Part shown: positions 16,901 to 25,502 of the stretch, piece after piece
Position numbering within the stretch: position 1 is the first letter of the stretch
Layout of the letters: each line of letters begins with the position of its first letter
Origin: Winogradskyella sp.
Lineage (GTDB): Bacteria; Bacteroidota; Bacteroidia; Flavobacteriales; Flavobacteriaceae
Assembly (NCBI RefSeq): GCF_028282165.1
Contig: NZ_JANQIM010000027.1
Coordinates: 95,756 to 159,755, forward strand
DNA length: 64,000 nucleotides
Direction of reading: 5' to 3'
Notes under the pieces: generated by a model
Databases searched by the model: none
What the model was told of the DNA's origin: nothing
The model's input: the letters and a program-made list of their open reading frames with translations, nothing else
Made by a program: the position numbers and the translations under genes

Positions 16901-18666
16901 CTTACAATTGGTGTAAGATATGGTGTACGCTGGTTTATATCCGCTTCACCTACTGTATCCCAAAGAGGTATTTCATCCCATGTCACAAAACTATTTGTTT
17001 TGGCTCGGCTAGAAATGTCAAAAGCAACATCTAGGAAAGTTGAGCTATTTGGAGATAGTTCGCCATAAATATCGAGCATGGTTGGTTCGAAACCTGCATT
17101 AGTTTCATCGGTAGTAAATTGAATATATGCTCTATACAAGGTAGAACCATCAGGGATCTGAATATTATTGAATCTTATACCAACAACTTGCTCAGAACTA
17201 CCATCTTGAATAAGTTCTAAATCTGTACTTGTTAAGTCTATTACCCCTGTTGGTACATCTTCCTCAGCATCATCGCTAGATGAATCAACATCTATTGTTT
17301 CTACCATAAGGTCTGTATCGAGTACGCCTTCACAATTACAGAATCCATCTTCTTCGTCAAAAGAGGTCATGCTGTCTCCGTCGTCACATGCTGTTCCTAC
17401 TATATTACAAGGATTATTGGTATCGTTGTTTGTTATTATAACTAAATCTCCAGTTGGTGGGCTAAAAACATCAAGGTTTGCTGGCAGTATAAATGGATCG
17501 TCGTTTGAAACTTCGCCTACACTATCTGCGTTATCTACCTGAATTGTCCTTAGATGAATTTCTTGTGTATCTATGAAAATAAGTTTGAATTGATTGAATG
17601 ATCCAGAATTTCTCGTCCAACTTTTATCATCATCGTTAGGTCTAAGTGGCGCGCCCCACGCACCTTCTCCTGCATAAACCGTCCCGTTGGCTACATCAAT
17701 TTCAAAGCCTTCGTCATTTCCTGCTTCTAATGAAGGTCTTACTGGCCAAGTGGTTTTGGTCATATGAGAATCACAATCTATAACAAGTCTTACATCATTA
17801 TCATAAAACAATTGTGCCCAAGACTCATACTGAAATGGTCTTCCTTCAGATTTAAAAGCAGTATGAGGACGCATTGGTTTATGGTATTGCGCCATATTCC
17901 AAATGTGAGTGCTAGAGTTAGTTGCCAAATCGTTCTGCAACCATGTAAGCTGGTTGCCCAAGATAGAAATTTCAGTATTCAGTGTATATGCTCTGACTAA
18001 ATTTTGTCCAAAGGTCAGAGCAAAATAAGAATCTGTGTTAGGCGTATCAAAAAGATTGTAAACTACAACTGGGTCGTATTCGTGATTACCTCTGGCTGGT
18101 ACAATAGGAAACATTCGACCGTCTGCAGCAATGGTAAATTGCCAATCATCAAACCAATCTTGCCATTCGGAATTGGTATCATCATCTGTCATGTCTCCAC
18201 CAAAAAGCACAGCATGGGGTTTCAGTTTTGCAACAAGTTTATTAGCATTCTGCCGAGGTGTTCTGTTGTTTCTCGAATCTCCTCCGGCTATAAAAGATAA
18301 GCGACTATTATCGTTTGGTGCGGTTTTAAACCAATACCTATTACTTGTACCTTCACTATCATTTATTACAAAATAGTAAGCCGTATCTGGTAGTAATCCA
18401 GTAAGACGAACAAATCTATTATCCATACCGCGGTAGACCTCTGTTCTGTCTACAGATTGGCTAAAAGGGTAATTAGCGAAAACGGTTCCTTCATCTGTTG
18501 TACCGTAGTGAACGACAGGATTTGTCCCACTAATTTGGTTCCATGCTATTGTAATTGTCGTAGCAGGATCGTCTACAAGTATAATTCTATACTTATCATT
18601 GTCGGCTTTCAGTGTGTTTGCCAGAAGGAAAACGAAAGCCAAAATTAAATAGTTTAGGTTTCTCAT
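13927..18666 (-). CDS. Giant secreted purple-acid-phosphatase-like protein with four repeat modules and Por tail
   Basis: 1579 residues. Signal peptide 1-21, then a fibronectin-like domain (about 25-115). The metallophosphoesterase domain (about 120-400) has GGDSRNN, FGGDMTDDD, RGNHEYD, QYHKPM and DCDSHMTKTTWP, the last replacing the usual GHxH. Four about 170-residue modules follow (roughly 460-630, 675-842, 1105-1278, 1315-1492), each with DLEL, VGIRF and a D-(I/F)DISSR/N element. Before each is a short Cys repeat (GTxCDDGD...CNCxG). A CARDB-like stretch (850-955) and a YGDGFCCDYG segment (960-1065) sit in the middle. Residues about 1500-1579 are a type IX secretion sorting domain (LYPNPAKDLLYI...GVYFVRI...KKFIKR). 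It is secreted or cell-surface, with an unknown substrate, probably a phosphoester. Confidence 0.88.
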   Translation of the reverse strand: MRNLNYLILAFVFLLANTLKADNDKYRIILVDDPATTITIAWNQISGTNPVVHYGTTDEGTVFANYPFSQSVDRTEVYRGMDNRFVRLTGLLPDTAYYFVINDSEGTSNRYWFKTAPNDNSRLSFIAGGDSRNNRTPRQNANKLVAKLKPHAVLFGGDMTDDDTNSEWQDWFDDWQFTIAADGRMFPIVPARGNHEYDPVVVYNLFDTPNTDSYFALTFGQNLVRAYTLNTEISILGNQLTWLQNDLATNSSTHIWNMAQYHKPMRPHTAFKSEGRPFQYESWAQLFYDNDVRLVIDCDSHMTKTTWPVRPSLEAGNDEGFEIDVANGTVYAGEGAWGAPLRPNDDDKSWTRNSGSFNQFKLIFIDTQEIHLRTIQVDNADSVGEVSNDDPFILPANLDVFSPPTGDLVIITNNDTNNPCNIVGTACDDGDSMTSFDEEDGFCNCEGVLDTDLMVETIDVDSSSDDAEEDVPTGVIDLTSTDLELIQDGSSEQVVGIRFNNIQIPDGSTLYRAYIQFTTDETNAGFEPTMLDIYGELSPNSSTFLDVAFDISSRAKTNSFVTWDEIPLWDTVGEADINQRTPYLTPIVSEIINQVDWQVGNSMTFIFSGTGQRIAEAFDGSAPPQLKLFYQPPCPDAGTACDDGDPNTTLDVEDGECNCVGLPANGTLTFAVQQSSDDAEEAETGGAMYLDSSDLEMVFDSFAGQNNQHVGIRFANVTIPQGANIVEAYIQFTVDETDSEQTDLTIHGELIGNSPTFTLTDFDITNRTTTTASVDWNNVPAWTNVNDEGDDQKTPDLSTIVQEIVDQPTWSIFNGMSFIITGSGSRAAESYNGEPDSAPRLVINYTTQTFNNDAGLIVSNIFEQVCGNDIQPLFQIENLGLDPITTAELTYQINGSAPVVINWNGNLLPGETANLGNPVITIDDGVNTLTASITSVNGVSDEFPENSTFSTSFSKAPNYVTTEIDLSLTFDDYASETSWIFEDENGVVIAQGESYDDSFNNTTITETFNVNSDTCYTFTVFDAYGDGFCCDYGIGAYTLSLDDGTVIKEGGDFGNSESTYMRIVDSISCPVVGTPCNDGNPDTIYDESDGSCGCSGIPNDAVENNLAVLNNDDDAEETISTGSVDLSSSDLELIWDNEDQVVGIRFDDVQIPDGSILYRAYLQFQTDEDASDQDPTNLLIHGELSPNSNMFTSTNFDISSRVLTNTSIPWNDIGLWDNVGEAGLLQRTPYVTDIVQEVIGQQDWSQGNPITFIISGSGKRVAEARDGSAAPILKLFYFTPCQPSGTPCDDGDANTLFDIEDGNCNCAGIPETGTLTYQVNASNNDAEEEVANGDMSIGSSDLELVDESGSTNQLVGIRFTNIHLPAGADITNAYIQFTVDDDNTGQTDLEIRAEANANSLEFTLTDFDISSRTTSTNMVPWNNVPAWNTADVGTAGPDQRTPNISVLLEEILGQAGWDLLNPVTFIINGSGEREAESFDGTAAPQLVIEYDLSALSITDNDLDQNSVTLYPNPAKDLLYIGTNMPYESIAIYDINGRLVKTIKSDISNEGIDVNLFESGVYFVRINFENNQIVKKFIKR

Positions 18667-19543
18667 TTTTAGTCACTGTTAATTTATTAGTTCTTATTAA
18701 ATACAAAGTCGCTAAGGGTATAAGTCCATGGGGCAATCTATATATTGTAAGAAAAAGACTGTTGTGCAGAGTCATGCCGGCTAATTCAGGTATAAATCCG
18801 ACATAAACCCTAGCAAATGCAGTTACAAAACCCCAAAACGCAAAATAGTAAAGTATAAATTTGACCATTCTATGGGGAATAAAAATCAAAATAGAACCTA
18901 ATACGTCTATGAAGCCTACAACCCATAAAAATATTCTGGCTTCGTCTTCTGAGATTTTTAAAATTGAAATTGTCATATCAATAAAATGACCAGGCACAGG
19001 AAGAATGCCCATAGCAAATAACCCATGTGGAATAAAAGTCAATGCAATTGCTATTTTCAAAAAATTGGTCAAAAAACTAATACTGAGTTTTTCTATATTT
19101 TTCCAAAATGCTAATAGTACAATAGGTGAAAGCTGTATTGAAAGTTCAAAGACCGGTAACCAAGAGTAGTTTTTTTCTTTAAACATACTCAGTGCCATAA
19201 AAATTAAAAAAACGAAGCTTATCCAGATCAAGCTCTTCTTAATAATCATTGAAGAAACCTTAAACCAAAAAAGTGCAATGAATGATGTGATGAGAAAAAT
19301 GACTGCAACTATCTTCGTTAAAAGCTCAATACGGTAATTAATTGTTGGATCAGTAGCATAAGCATTCCAGCTATCATAAAAATAAAGAACTATGGGTGTG
19401 AGTAAACTCTCATCCCATAAAAAAGCTCTATATGGTGAACCAAAAAAATAAAACTGGTAAAATCTACCAAATAGAACTAAAGCACAACTAATAAGAATTA
19501 TCTTAATACTTTGCTTTTGTAATAAAGTGAAGTTAGTATCCAT
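18596..19543 (-). CDS. Multi-spanning membrane protein (DoxX-like in the C-terminal half?)
   Basis: 315 residues from ATG 19543, with about eight hydrophobic helices. The second half (IALTFIPHGLFAMGILPVPGHFIDM...VVGFIDVLGSILIFIPHRMVKFILYYFAFWGFVTAFARVY) recalls DoxX-type small membrane proteins, but I cannot confirm this. The C-terminal 19 or so residues are basic and soluble, and their codons overlap the signal-peptide codons of the phosphatase-like gene by 71 nt in another frame. The long same-strand overlap makes co-transcription and coupled translation likely. Function unknown. Confidence 0.65.
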   Translation of the reverse strand: MDTNFTLLQKQSIKIILISCALVLFGRFYQFYFFGSPYRAFLWDESLLTPIVLYFYDSWNAYATDPTINYRIELLTKIVAVIFLITSFIALFWFKVSSMIIKKSLIWISFVFLIFMALSMFKEKNYSWLPVFELSIQLSPIVLLAFWKNIEKLSISFLTNFLKIAIALTFIPHGLFAMGILPVPGHFIDMTISILKISEDEARIFLWVVGFIDVLGSILIFIPHRMVKFILYYFAFWGFVTAFARVYVGFIPELAGMTLHNSLFLTIYRLPHGLIPLATLYLIRTNKLTVTKNEKPKLFNFGFRFPSGKHTESRQ

Positions 19544-19849
19544 ATGTAACAAATTTATTTTGTAAGTATCTTAAGATGAAATAATATGGATTAACCGTTT
19601 GTGAATTCTTGGTGGGCTTTTGTTAAATGAAAATTAACCTAATATTAACAGGTTAACTTTTACTTAACAGTTTCAATAAAATCTATAGCATTTATCCATC
19701 ACATTGGTTTACAAGTTTATGCTAGGGCAGAGTAACCCCAAAATCTTTGTTAAGACGCAATCAGTCTTTTGCAATTAAGTTAGATTACCTAAATTAGCTC
19801 TATCAATTAGTATAAAAGTTCAGCCCATTGATAAAATACATTAGATTAG
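19544..19849. other. 306-bp intergenic region with no gene
   Basis: This lies between the divergent membrane-protein gene and the nickel transporter. I see no ORF or RNA gene. A modest inverted repeat (TTAACCT at 19634-19640, AGGTTAA at 19650-19656) could be an operator or hairpin. A GGG..CCC mini-hairpin and AAGAC..GTCTT around 19736-19773 are too weak to call as a riboswitch. Both promoters must lie here. Confidence 0.5.
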
Positions 19850-20506
19850 ATGCTTGTTGAGTTTACTTTAATTGCAGGTATACTCACATCAACCTTGCAC
19901 GTCATAACCGGACCAGATCATTTAGCTGCCGTGGCACCTTTCGCCATTGAATCCAAAACAAAAGCTTGGAAAATAGGTTTCTTTTGGAGTGCAGGCCATA
20001 TTGTTGGAATGGCAGTAATTGGATTATTGTATTTAGGTTTTAAAGATCTATTACCCGTTGAGGCAATATCAGGTTATAGTGAACAGTTGGTGGGTATAGT
20101 GTTAATTGGTGTTGGGCTTTGGGCTATTTATAAAATGTACACTTCAAAATATCAACAAAGCCTTTTACTTCAGAAATATAATGATGTAGTAGATAATCCT
20201 AGTAAGGCCAAAAGACAAAATCATTTTGCATCATTTTCGATAGGCATACTCCACGGATTGGCAGGTGTAGTACACTTTATGCTTTTATTACCTGTTTTAG
20301 GTTTTGAAAAACAATTAGACTCTATTTTGTATATCACGGGATTTTGTATAGGCATAATTTTGGCTATGACCATTTTCTCTTTTGTTATCGGAAAGGCCGC
20401 CCAACTTTCAAAGTACAGACAAAATATTTCACTCTTTAATGGAATTAGACTGGCTGGTGGTCTATTCGCTATTGTAATTGGTGTATACTGGATTTTAAAT
20501 GTCTAA
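19850..20506 (+). CDS. Nickel/cobalt transporter-like membrane protein (NicO/UreH type)
   Basis: 218 residues with about six membrane helices. The first carries HVITGPDHLAAVAPFA, the His-x4-Asp-His motif of nickel/cobalt permeases, and a second His motif is SIGILHGLAGVVHFMLLLPVLGF. The family is often labelled UreH or sulfite-exporter-like. Its place at the edge of a complete NiFe-hydrogenase island argues for nickel uptake. It is convergent with hypE, sharing 4 nt at the stops (TAA overlapping the reverse TAG). Metal specificity (Ni or Co) cannot be read from the sequence. Confidence 0.8.
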   Translation: MLVEFTLIAGILTSTLHVITGPDHLAAVAPFAIESKTKAWKIGFFWSAGHIVGMAVIGLLYLGFKDLLPVEAISGYSEQLVGIVLIGVGLWAIYKMYTSKYQQSLLLQKYNDVVDNPSKAKRQNHFASFSIGILHGLAGVVHFMLLLPVLGFEKQLDSILYITGFCIGIILAMTIFSFVIGKAAQLSKYRQNISLFNGIRLAGGLFAIVIGVYWILNV

Positions 20507-21528
20507 CAGATACGAGGCAAATGCTCACCTATTAAAGGGGTGACAATACGTTTTCCTCCTATTGCACTTTGCATTACAACTTTGCCTTTATGATTATCGG
20601 TTATTTCACCTACACAAATAGCATTAGACCCTTTTACATCCTTACTTAATAGCTCAACGACTTGAGATGCTATATCTTCTTTTACAATGGCTACAAAAAC
20701 ACCTTCATTTGCTACATATAATGGATCCAATCCCAAAATTTCACATGCCGCAGCCACCTGTTTCTCTAAAGGCAATTTGTTTTCATGAATAACTATTCCG
20801 CTATCTGTATCTGATGCTATTTCAGAAAGTGTACTAGCTAACCCTCCTCTCGTCGGATCTCTAAATAGTTTTATTTTATGTCCAAAATTGTTTAAAAGAT
20901 TTTCTATAAGAAAGTTAAGATTGGTCGTATCGCTCTCTATGGAGGACTGAAATTCTAAGCCCTCACGTTGAGACATTATGGCCATGCCGTGCTGAGCAAT
21001 ATTTCCACTAACAATAATTTTGTCTCCAATTTCAATCCGCTCGGCAGAAATTTTAGCTTTTGGATGTACTTCACCAAATCCTGTGGTATTTATAAAAATC
21101 TTATCACCTTTACCTCGCTCAACAACCTTTGTATCACCAGTTATAACTTTTACGCCGCACCTATCCGTAGCAGCTTTAACAGAATTAACAATTTCAACAA
21201 ATTCATCGGCCTTTAAGCCTTCCTCAACAATAAATGCTAATGACAAAAATTTTGGTATCGCGCCACACATGGCCACATCATTCACAGTTCCATTTACAGC
21301 TAGTTCACCAATGTTTCCGCCTTTAAAAAATATAGGAGATACCACAAAACTGTCGGTAGATATCGCCATCTTACCCTCAATTTCAACTATTGAGCCATCA
21401 TGCTTTTGACCGAGATATGGATTATCAAATGTTTTGAAAATTATTTCATCTAGTAGTTCCCTGGTCATGATACCACCGCTACCATGTCCTAAATTTATTC
21501 TATCAAATCCAAGTTGTCTTTTATCCAT
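20503..21528 (-). CDS. hypE: HypE, hydrogenase cyanide-ligand synthesis protein
   Basis: 341 residues. It has GHGSGGIMTRELLDEIIF at the start and ISTDSFVVSPIFFKGGNIGELAVNGTVNDVAM (PurM/AIR-synthase-like ATP-binding fold). It ends in GEHLPRIC, whose terminal Cys is carbamoylated by HypF and dehydrated to the thiocyanate that supplies CN ligands to the active-site iron. The intact PRIC end shows it should be functional. It is the last gene of hypF-hypD-hypE on the minus strand, with a 2-nt gap after hypD. Confidence 0.97.
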   Translation of the reverse strand: MDKRQLGFDRINLGHGSGGIMTRELLDEIIFKTFDNPYLGQKHDGSIVEIEGKMAISTDSFVVSPIFFKGGNIGELAVNGTVNDVAMCGAIPKFLSLAFIVEEGLKADEFVEIVNSVKAATDRCGVKVITGDTKVVERGKGDKIFINTTGFGEVHPKAKISAERIEIGDKIIVSGNIAQHGMAIMSQREGLEFQSSIESDTTNLNFLIENLLNNFGHKIKLFRDPTRGGLASTLSEIASDTDSGIVIHENKLPLEKQVAAACEILGLDPLYVANEGVFVAIVKEDIASQVVELLSKDVKGSNAICVGEITDNHKGKVVMQSAIGGKRIVTPLIGEHLPRIC

Positions 21529-21530
21529 TC

Positions 21531-22622
21531 TTAATTAATAAGGTGATTCGAAAAATGATAGTATGCCGCACAAGCACCTTCAGAGGAAACCATAGGAGCA
21601 CCGAGAGGATTAGAAGGGTTGCAAGTAACACCAAATTGTTTGCATTGATTTGGTTTTTTGATACCCTTTAGAATATCGCTTGCAATGCATTCTGAATTCT
21701 CGGCAACCTTTATGTTTTGGATACCAAATCGATACTCGGCATCAAAATCCCTGAATGGTTTGGTTAGAACATAACCACTATTAGGAATCTCACCTATACC
21801 ACGCCATTCGCGATTTCCAATTTCGAAAATTTCGTTGATGACTGCTTTTGCCGCCACGTTACCTTCTTCTTTAACAGCTCTAGAATACTGGTTCTCTACG
21901 ATATGAGTTCCTTTTTCTAACTGTTTTACCGCCATATAAATCCCTTCTACTAAATCCACAGGTTCAAAACCAGTGACGACTATTGGTATTTTGTACTTTT
22001 CTGCCAATCCATAATACGCTTCATAACCCATAATTGTGCAGACATGCCCTGCCGCTAAAAATGCATCGACATTACAAAACTCGTCATCTAAAATAGCTTC
22101 CATTGCTGGAGGTACAAGTACATGAGATACTAAAATGGAATAATTCTTTAACCCCTGCTTTTGGGCATGCAGAACCGATAGTGCATTTGCAGGCGCTGTA
22201 GTTTCAAAGCCAACGGCAAAGAATACCACTTCCTTATTTGGGTTATTCTTTGCAATTGTGACGGCCTCAATAGGAGAATACAAAATTCTTAAGTCTCCTC
22301 CATCTGCTTTAGCTTCCAACAGGCTTTTTTTACTTCCTGGAACTCTTACCATATCTCCAAAAGAGCATACGATAACATTATTCTCAAGGAGTTCGATGGC
22401 TTTATCAATTAGATGCAATGGTGTAACACAGACAGGGCATCCCGGACCGTGAATCATTCGTACATGTTGAGGCAGCAAATCCAAAATTCCATTCTTCACT
22501 AAACTATGGGTTTGGCCACCGCAAATTTCCATGATATTCCATGGTCTAGTAACACTTTCTTCAATGTTTTGCAAAAAGCGTTTTGTAGCTTCTATATTTC
22601 TATATTCATTTAAATACTTCAT
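21531..22622 (-). CDS. hypD: HypD, Fe(CN)2CO assembly scaffold
   Basis: 363 residues with the HypD signatures: EICGGQTHSLVKNGI, HGPGCPVCVTP, FGDMVRVPGS, FFAVGFETTAPANA, AGHVCTIMGYEAY, and a C-terminal Cys set (CIASDILKGIKKPNQC...CNP...GACAAYY) that holds the [4Fe-4S] cluster. With HypC and HypE it builds the Fe(CN)2CO group of NiFe hydrogenase. It overlaps hypF by 4 nt (ATGA) and is followed by hypE after 2 nt, so the three are one operon. Confidence 0.97.
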   Translation of the reverse strand: MKYLNEYRNIEATKRFLQNIEESVTRPWNIMEICGGQTHSLVKNGILDLLPQHVRMIHGPGCPVCVTPLHLIDKAIELLENNVIVCSFGDMVRVPGSKKSLLEAKADGGDLRILYSPIEAVTIAKNNPNKEVVFFAVGFETTAPANALSVLHAQKQGLKNYSILVSHVLVPPAMEAILDDEFCNVDAFLAAGHVCTIMGYEAYYGLAEKYKIPIVVTGFEPVDLVEGIYMAVKQLEKGTHIVENQYSRAVKEEGNVAAKAVINEIFEIGNREWRGIGEIPNSGYVLTKPFRDFDAEYRFGIQNIKVAENSECIASDILKGIKKPNQCKQFGVTCNPSNPLGAPMVSSEGACAAYYHFSNHLIN

Positions 22623-24895
22623 AAATCTGCATCTATAGTATTCAAAAAATACATCATCTGCCCTAATGATATATTCTCATCATTTGGACTTAAGTTACAA
22701 TTAAAAAACAATTCAAAATCATCTTCTGCGATTTCTTTTAGCATATCTAAAAGAATAGTATTCTGAAAAACACCGCCAGAACATGCTATTCTTTTAATCC
22801 CGTTAAGTTTGGCAACACCTAATATTATTGAAGCCAGAGTGAATAAAAAGTTGCAAATGATTTGGGGTTTTTCTGTTCCCTTATCTAAATCTGATTGAAC
22901 ACCTTTAATAATAGCCTTGGTCGGAATATGCTTTATTATAGAAACTGTAATATACGAATGACACCTTGCCAAATCATAATCAATGACTTCATTTTCTAGC
23001 TTTATGGCCGCCTCTCCTTCGTAAGTGTTATAATCGCATATGTCTAACAAAGAAGCTACCGCATCAAAAAGCCGTCCTACAGATGAAGTTTTTAATTTGT
23101 TTTTATTTTTGAGTTCCTTGTAGATGGTCATCTCTTTTGTTGTAAACTTCTCAGAAATGCTTGGTATTTTTTCTGCCTCAAGCAAAGAGAACAAAGACAG
23201 TCTTGGCTCCTTGGCCATTTTATCACCTGCCAACCAATCAAAATAATCAAAGTGGGTTAGTCGTTGCATATTGCCATTAGAATAAGTGAAGAACTCACCT
23301 CCCCATATCTGTTTATCCTCACCATAACCCGTACCATCCCAGATCACCCCTAAAACTTCTTCAGAACTATTAAATAGGGAATGTTCGGCTAATACCGATG
23401 CAAAATGAGCTTTGTGATGTTGAATTTCATAAAGTTCAGCACCTAAAGATTCAGCCAACTCCTTACCATATAAGGTACTTTGATATGTAGGATGCTTATC
23501 AACCAAAACGACATTAGGGTTTTGCTTAAAAATATTTATAAAACCAGACACTTCCTTTACAAAACGTTCATAAACGTCATAATTTTCCAAGTGCCCTAAG
23601 TACTGGCTTATGTAAATGTAATCATTGGGCATAAACCCAATTGAACTTTTTAGATGCGCTCCCATGGCCATAACCTTTTTTTCACCTTCAATTTTTGGAG
23701 CATAATAATTGGGAGCAAAGCCTCTTGAGCGCCTAAAGAGAACCCTTTGATAAGAATTAGAACTGAATTTAATTACCGAATCATCCTGAGGATGTTCAAT
23801 CCCTAGATTATGCTGAAGAAAATAGTCTGCTATAGAACCTAGCCGTTCCAATGCCTCTGAATTATCACTTAAAATTGGTGAACCACTTACATTACCACTT
23901 GTTGCTACAATAGGAAAATCTATAGCATTAGCCAATAATTGCAAAAGGGCTGAATTAGGCAACATTATCCCTAATTGATTTAGTCTTGGAGCTACATTTG
24001 ACGCTATTGTATTATCGCTTCTTTCAGTTTTTGATAATATAACAATAGGCCGTTCTACAGCGATAATTTCTTTTTCAATATGAAATGGAATATCAAAATG
24101 ATCTTTAAGCTTTTCTATGGAAGGATACAATAAGGCAAAAGGTTTCTCAGGGCGATTTTTTTTCTGTCTCAACTTTTGAACAACAGATGCGTTTGTCGCA
24201 TCACAACACAACAAATAGCCACTTGTATTTTTAATTGCAACAATATTTCCCTGGCTAAGTAATTTTTGAACCGTACTAAATATGGCGTCATTCTCGGCAG
24301 CAATAAGATTGCAGTTGTTATCTATTAGTTTAAGCTGAATACCACAGATCTCACATGAATTAGTTTGGGAATGAAATCGTCTATTCCTAGGATCGGTATA
24401 TTCATCTTTGCAAGATCCGCACATTTCAAATTCAACCATGCTGGTATGGTGTCTTTCAAATGGAAATGTTTTAGTTATAGCCCATCGAGGCCCACAATGA
24501 ACACAAGTGGTAAACGGATATTTGTATCGGATATTCTCAGGATCGTTTATTTCGTTTTTACATTTATCACATATTCCAAAATCTGGAGTCAGTTGAAGAT
24601 TTAATCTGCTTTCATTCTCAGATGGAATGATTTTAAAATTTCCGTAGTTTTTGTGGTTGATTTCAGATAAATAATGACCATCTATTTTAGATACAATTGG
24701 GGCTTGCTCAATAAGTGCTTTATAAAATGAAGCTATATGTTCCTTTGAAGCTTCAGCGTAAATAACAACGCCTTCCTCATTGTTAGAAACCGTACCTTTT
24801 ACCTCATATTTTTCAGCTAAATTAAAGACAAAAGGACGAAAACCAACACCTTGTACTTGACCCGATATGATAATTTTTACGGTTTGAAAAGCCAT
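22619..24895 (-). CDS. hypF: HypF, carbamoyltransferase for hydrogenase maturation
   Basis: 758 residues, full length. Domains in order are acylphosphatase-like (about 1-90; SGQVQGVGFRPFVFNLA), a double zinc finger (CDKC..CVHC, CGSC..CEIC, about 108-185), a YrdC-like domain (about 200-390; KPFALLYPSIEKL) and a Kae1-like C-terminal domain (HHKAHFASVLAEH, GVIWDGTGYGEDKQIWGGEFF). It uses carbamoyl phosphate and ATP to carbamoylate the C-terminal Cys of HypE. It is the first gene of hypFDE, transcribed away from hypA across a 123-nt gap that holds a CRP/FNR-like palindrome. Confidence 0.97.
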   Translation of the reverse strand: MAFQTVKIIISGQVQGVGFRPFVFNLAEKYEVKGTVSNNEEGVVIYAEASKEHIASFYKALIEQAPIVSKIDGHYLSEINHKNYGNFKIIPSENESRLNLQLTPDFGICDKCKNEINDPENIRYKYPFTTCVHCGPRWAITKTFPFERHHTSMVEFEMCGSCKDEYTDPRNRRFHSQTNSCEICGIQLKLIDNNCNLIAAENDAIFSTVQKLLSQGNIVAIKNTSGYLLCCDATNASVVQKLRQKKNRPEKPFALLYPSIEKLKDHFDIPFHIEKEIIAVERPIVILSKTERSDNTIASNVAPRLNQLGIMLPNSALLQLLANAIDFPIVATSGNVSGSPILSDNSEALERLGSIADYFLQHNLGIEHPQDDSVIKFSSNSYQRVLFRRSRGFAPNYYAPKIEGEKKVMAMGAHLKSSIGFMPNDYIYISQYLGHLENYDVYERFVKEVSGFINIFKQNPNVVLVDKHPTYQSTLYGKELAESLGAELYEIQHHKAHFASVLAEHSLFNSSEEVLGVIWDGTGYGEDKQIWGGEFFTYSNGNMQRLTHFDYFDWLAGDKMAKEPRLSLFSLLEAEKIPSISEKFTTKEMTIYKELKNKNKLKTSSVGRLFDAVASLLDICDYNTYEGEAAIKLENEVIDYDLARCHSYITVSIIKHIPTKAIIKGVQSDLDKGTEKPQIICNFLFTLASIILGVAKLNGIKRIACSGGVFQNTILLDMLKEIAEDDFELFFNCNLSPNDENISLGQMMYFLNTIDADL

Positions 24896-24951
24896 TGCAA
24901 TCTAAGGTGTAATAAGCAATGTAAAATAACAGCAGTAAGATATGGCATCAT

Positions 24952-24965
24952 ATGATTTTTGTCAT
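24952..24965. promoter_or_regulatory. CRP/FNR-like palindrome 1 between hypF and hypA
   Basis: ATGAT-TTTT-GTCAT, extended by T and A on the outside. Its centre is about 60 nt from both the hypF and hypA start codons. It matches two sites upstream of hoxF in half-site and spacing. Confidence 0.5.
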
Positions 24966-25018
24966 ACGTTTTATAGTAAAAAAGAGCTAAAATTGATGTA
25001 TCATAAAAGATTTTAGGC

Positions 25019-25360
25019 ATGCATGAACTGTCAATTGCCATGGGAATTGTACGTATTGCTGAAAATGAAACAGCAAAGGCAAACGGAAACAACGTAGATC
25101 TCATTGAACTAGAAATCGGAACTTTAGCAGGGATTGAATTTGATGCCTTAGACTTTGTTTGGCCATCTGCGGTAAAGGGCACTATTCTAGAAAATGCCGA
25201 AAAAAGAATAACAAAGGTAAACGGAAAGGCAAAATGTAATGACTGCAACATTGTTTTTCAATTAGATGACATCTTTGATCATTGTCCGCAATGCGGAAGC
25301 TATTCAAAGATGATTATTAAAGGTAAAGAACTAATAGTGAAGTCGCTCGAGGTATCTTAA
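25019..25360 (+). CDS. hypA: HypA, nickel-insertion metallochaperone
   Basis: 113 residues, the normal HypA length. It opens MHELSIAMGIV with the nickel-binding His2 and Glu3, and carries the zinc-finger pairs CNDC and CPQC (about 75-78 and 88-91). It delivers nickel with HypB to the HoxH precursor. It is transcribed toward the hox genes, although a 257-nt gap with regulatory sites separates it from hoxF, so hypA may have its own transcript. It is divergent from hypFDE. Confidence 0.96.
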   Translation: MHELSIAMGIVRIAENETAKANGNNVDLIELEIGTLAGIEFDALDFVWPSAVKGTILENAEKRITKVNGKAKCNDCNIVFQLDDIFDHCPQCGSYSKMIIKGKELIVKSLEVS

Positions 25361-25424
25361 CTATCCTTATCAAATCACCCACTTTATAAATTACATCCAA
25401 AAAGTTGTATCAATTTTTAAATAA

Positions 25425-25438
25425 ATGACTTAGGTCAT
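25425..25438. promoter_or_regulatory. CRP/FNR-like palindrome 2 upstream of hoxF
   Basis: ATGAC-TTAG-GTCAT, a perfect 5-4-5 inverted repeat about 187 nt before the hoxF ATG. It has the same half-site and spacing as the sites at 24952 and 25503. Confidence 0.5.
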
Positions 25439-25502
25439 GTGCATACTATTTTTTTGAATCTATTAATTTTTGGGTATGATTTTTACAATATTCTCAAAAT
25501 AC

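Noticed and set aside
13927..18666. Several plus-strand open frames (for example 16426-16683 and 18004-18300) inside the phosphatase-like gene
   Set aside because: They are antisense shadows of a coding repeat region with no recognisable protein features.
19553..19849. Possible NiCo or cobalamin riboswitch before the nickel transporter
   Set aside because: Only short weak hairpins are seen. None of the conserved cores of these riboswitches could be found by eye.
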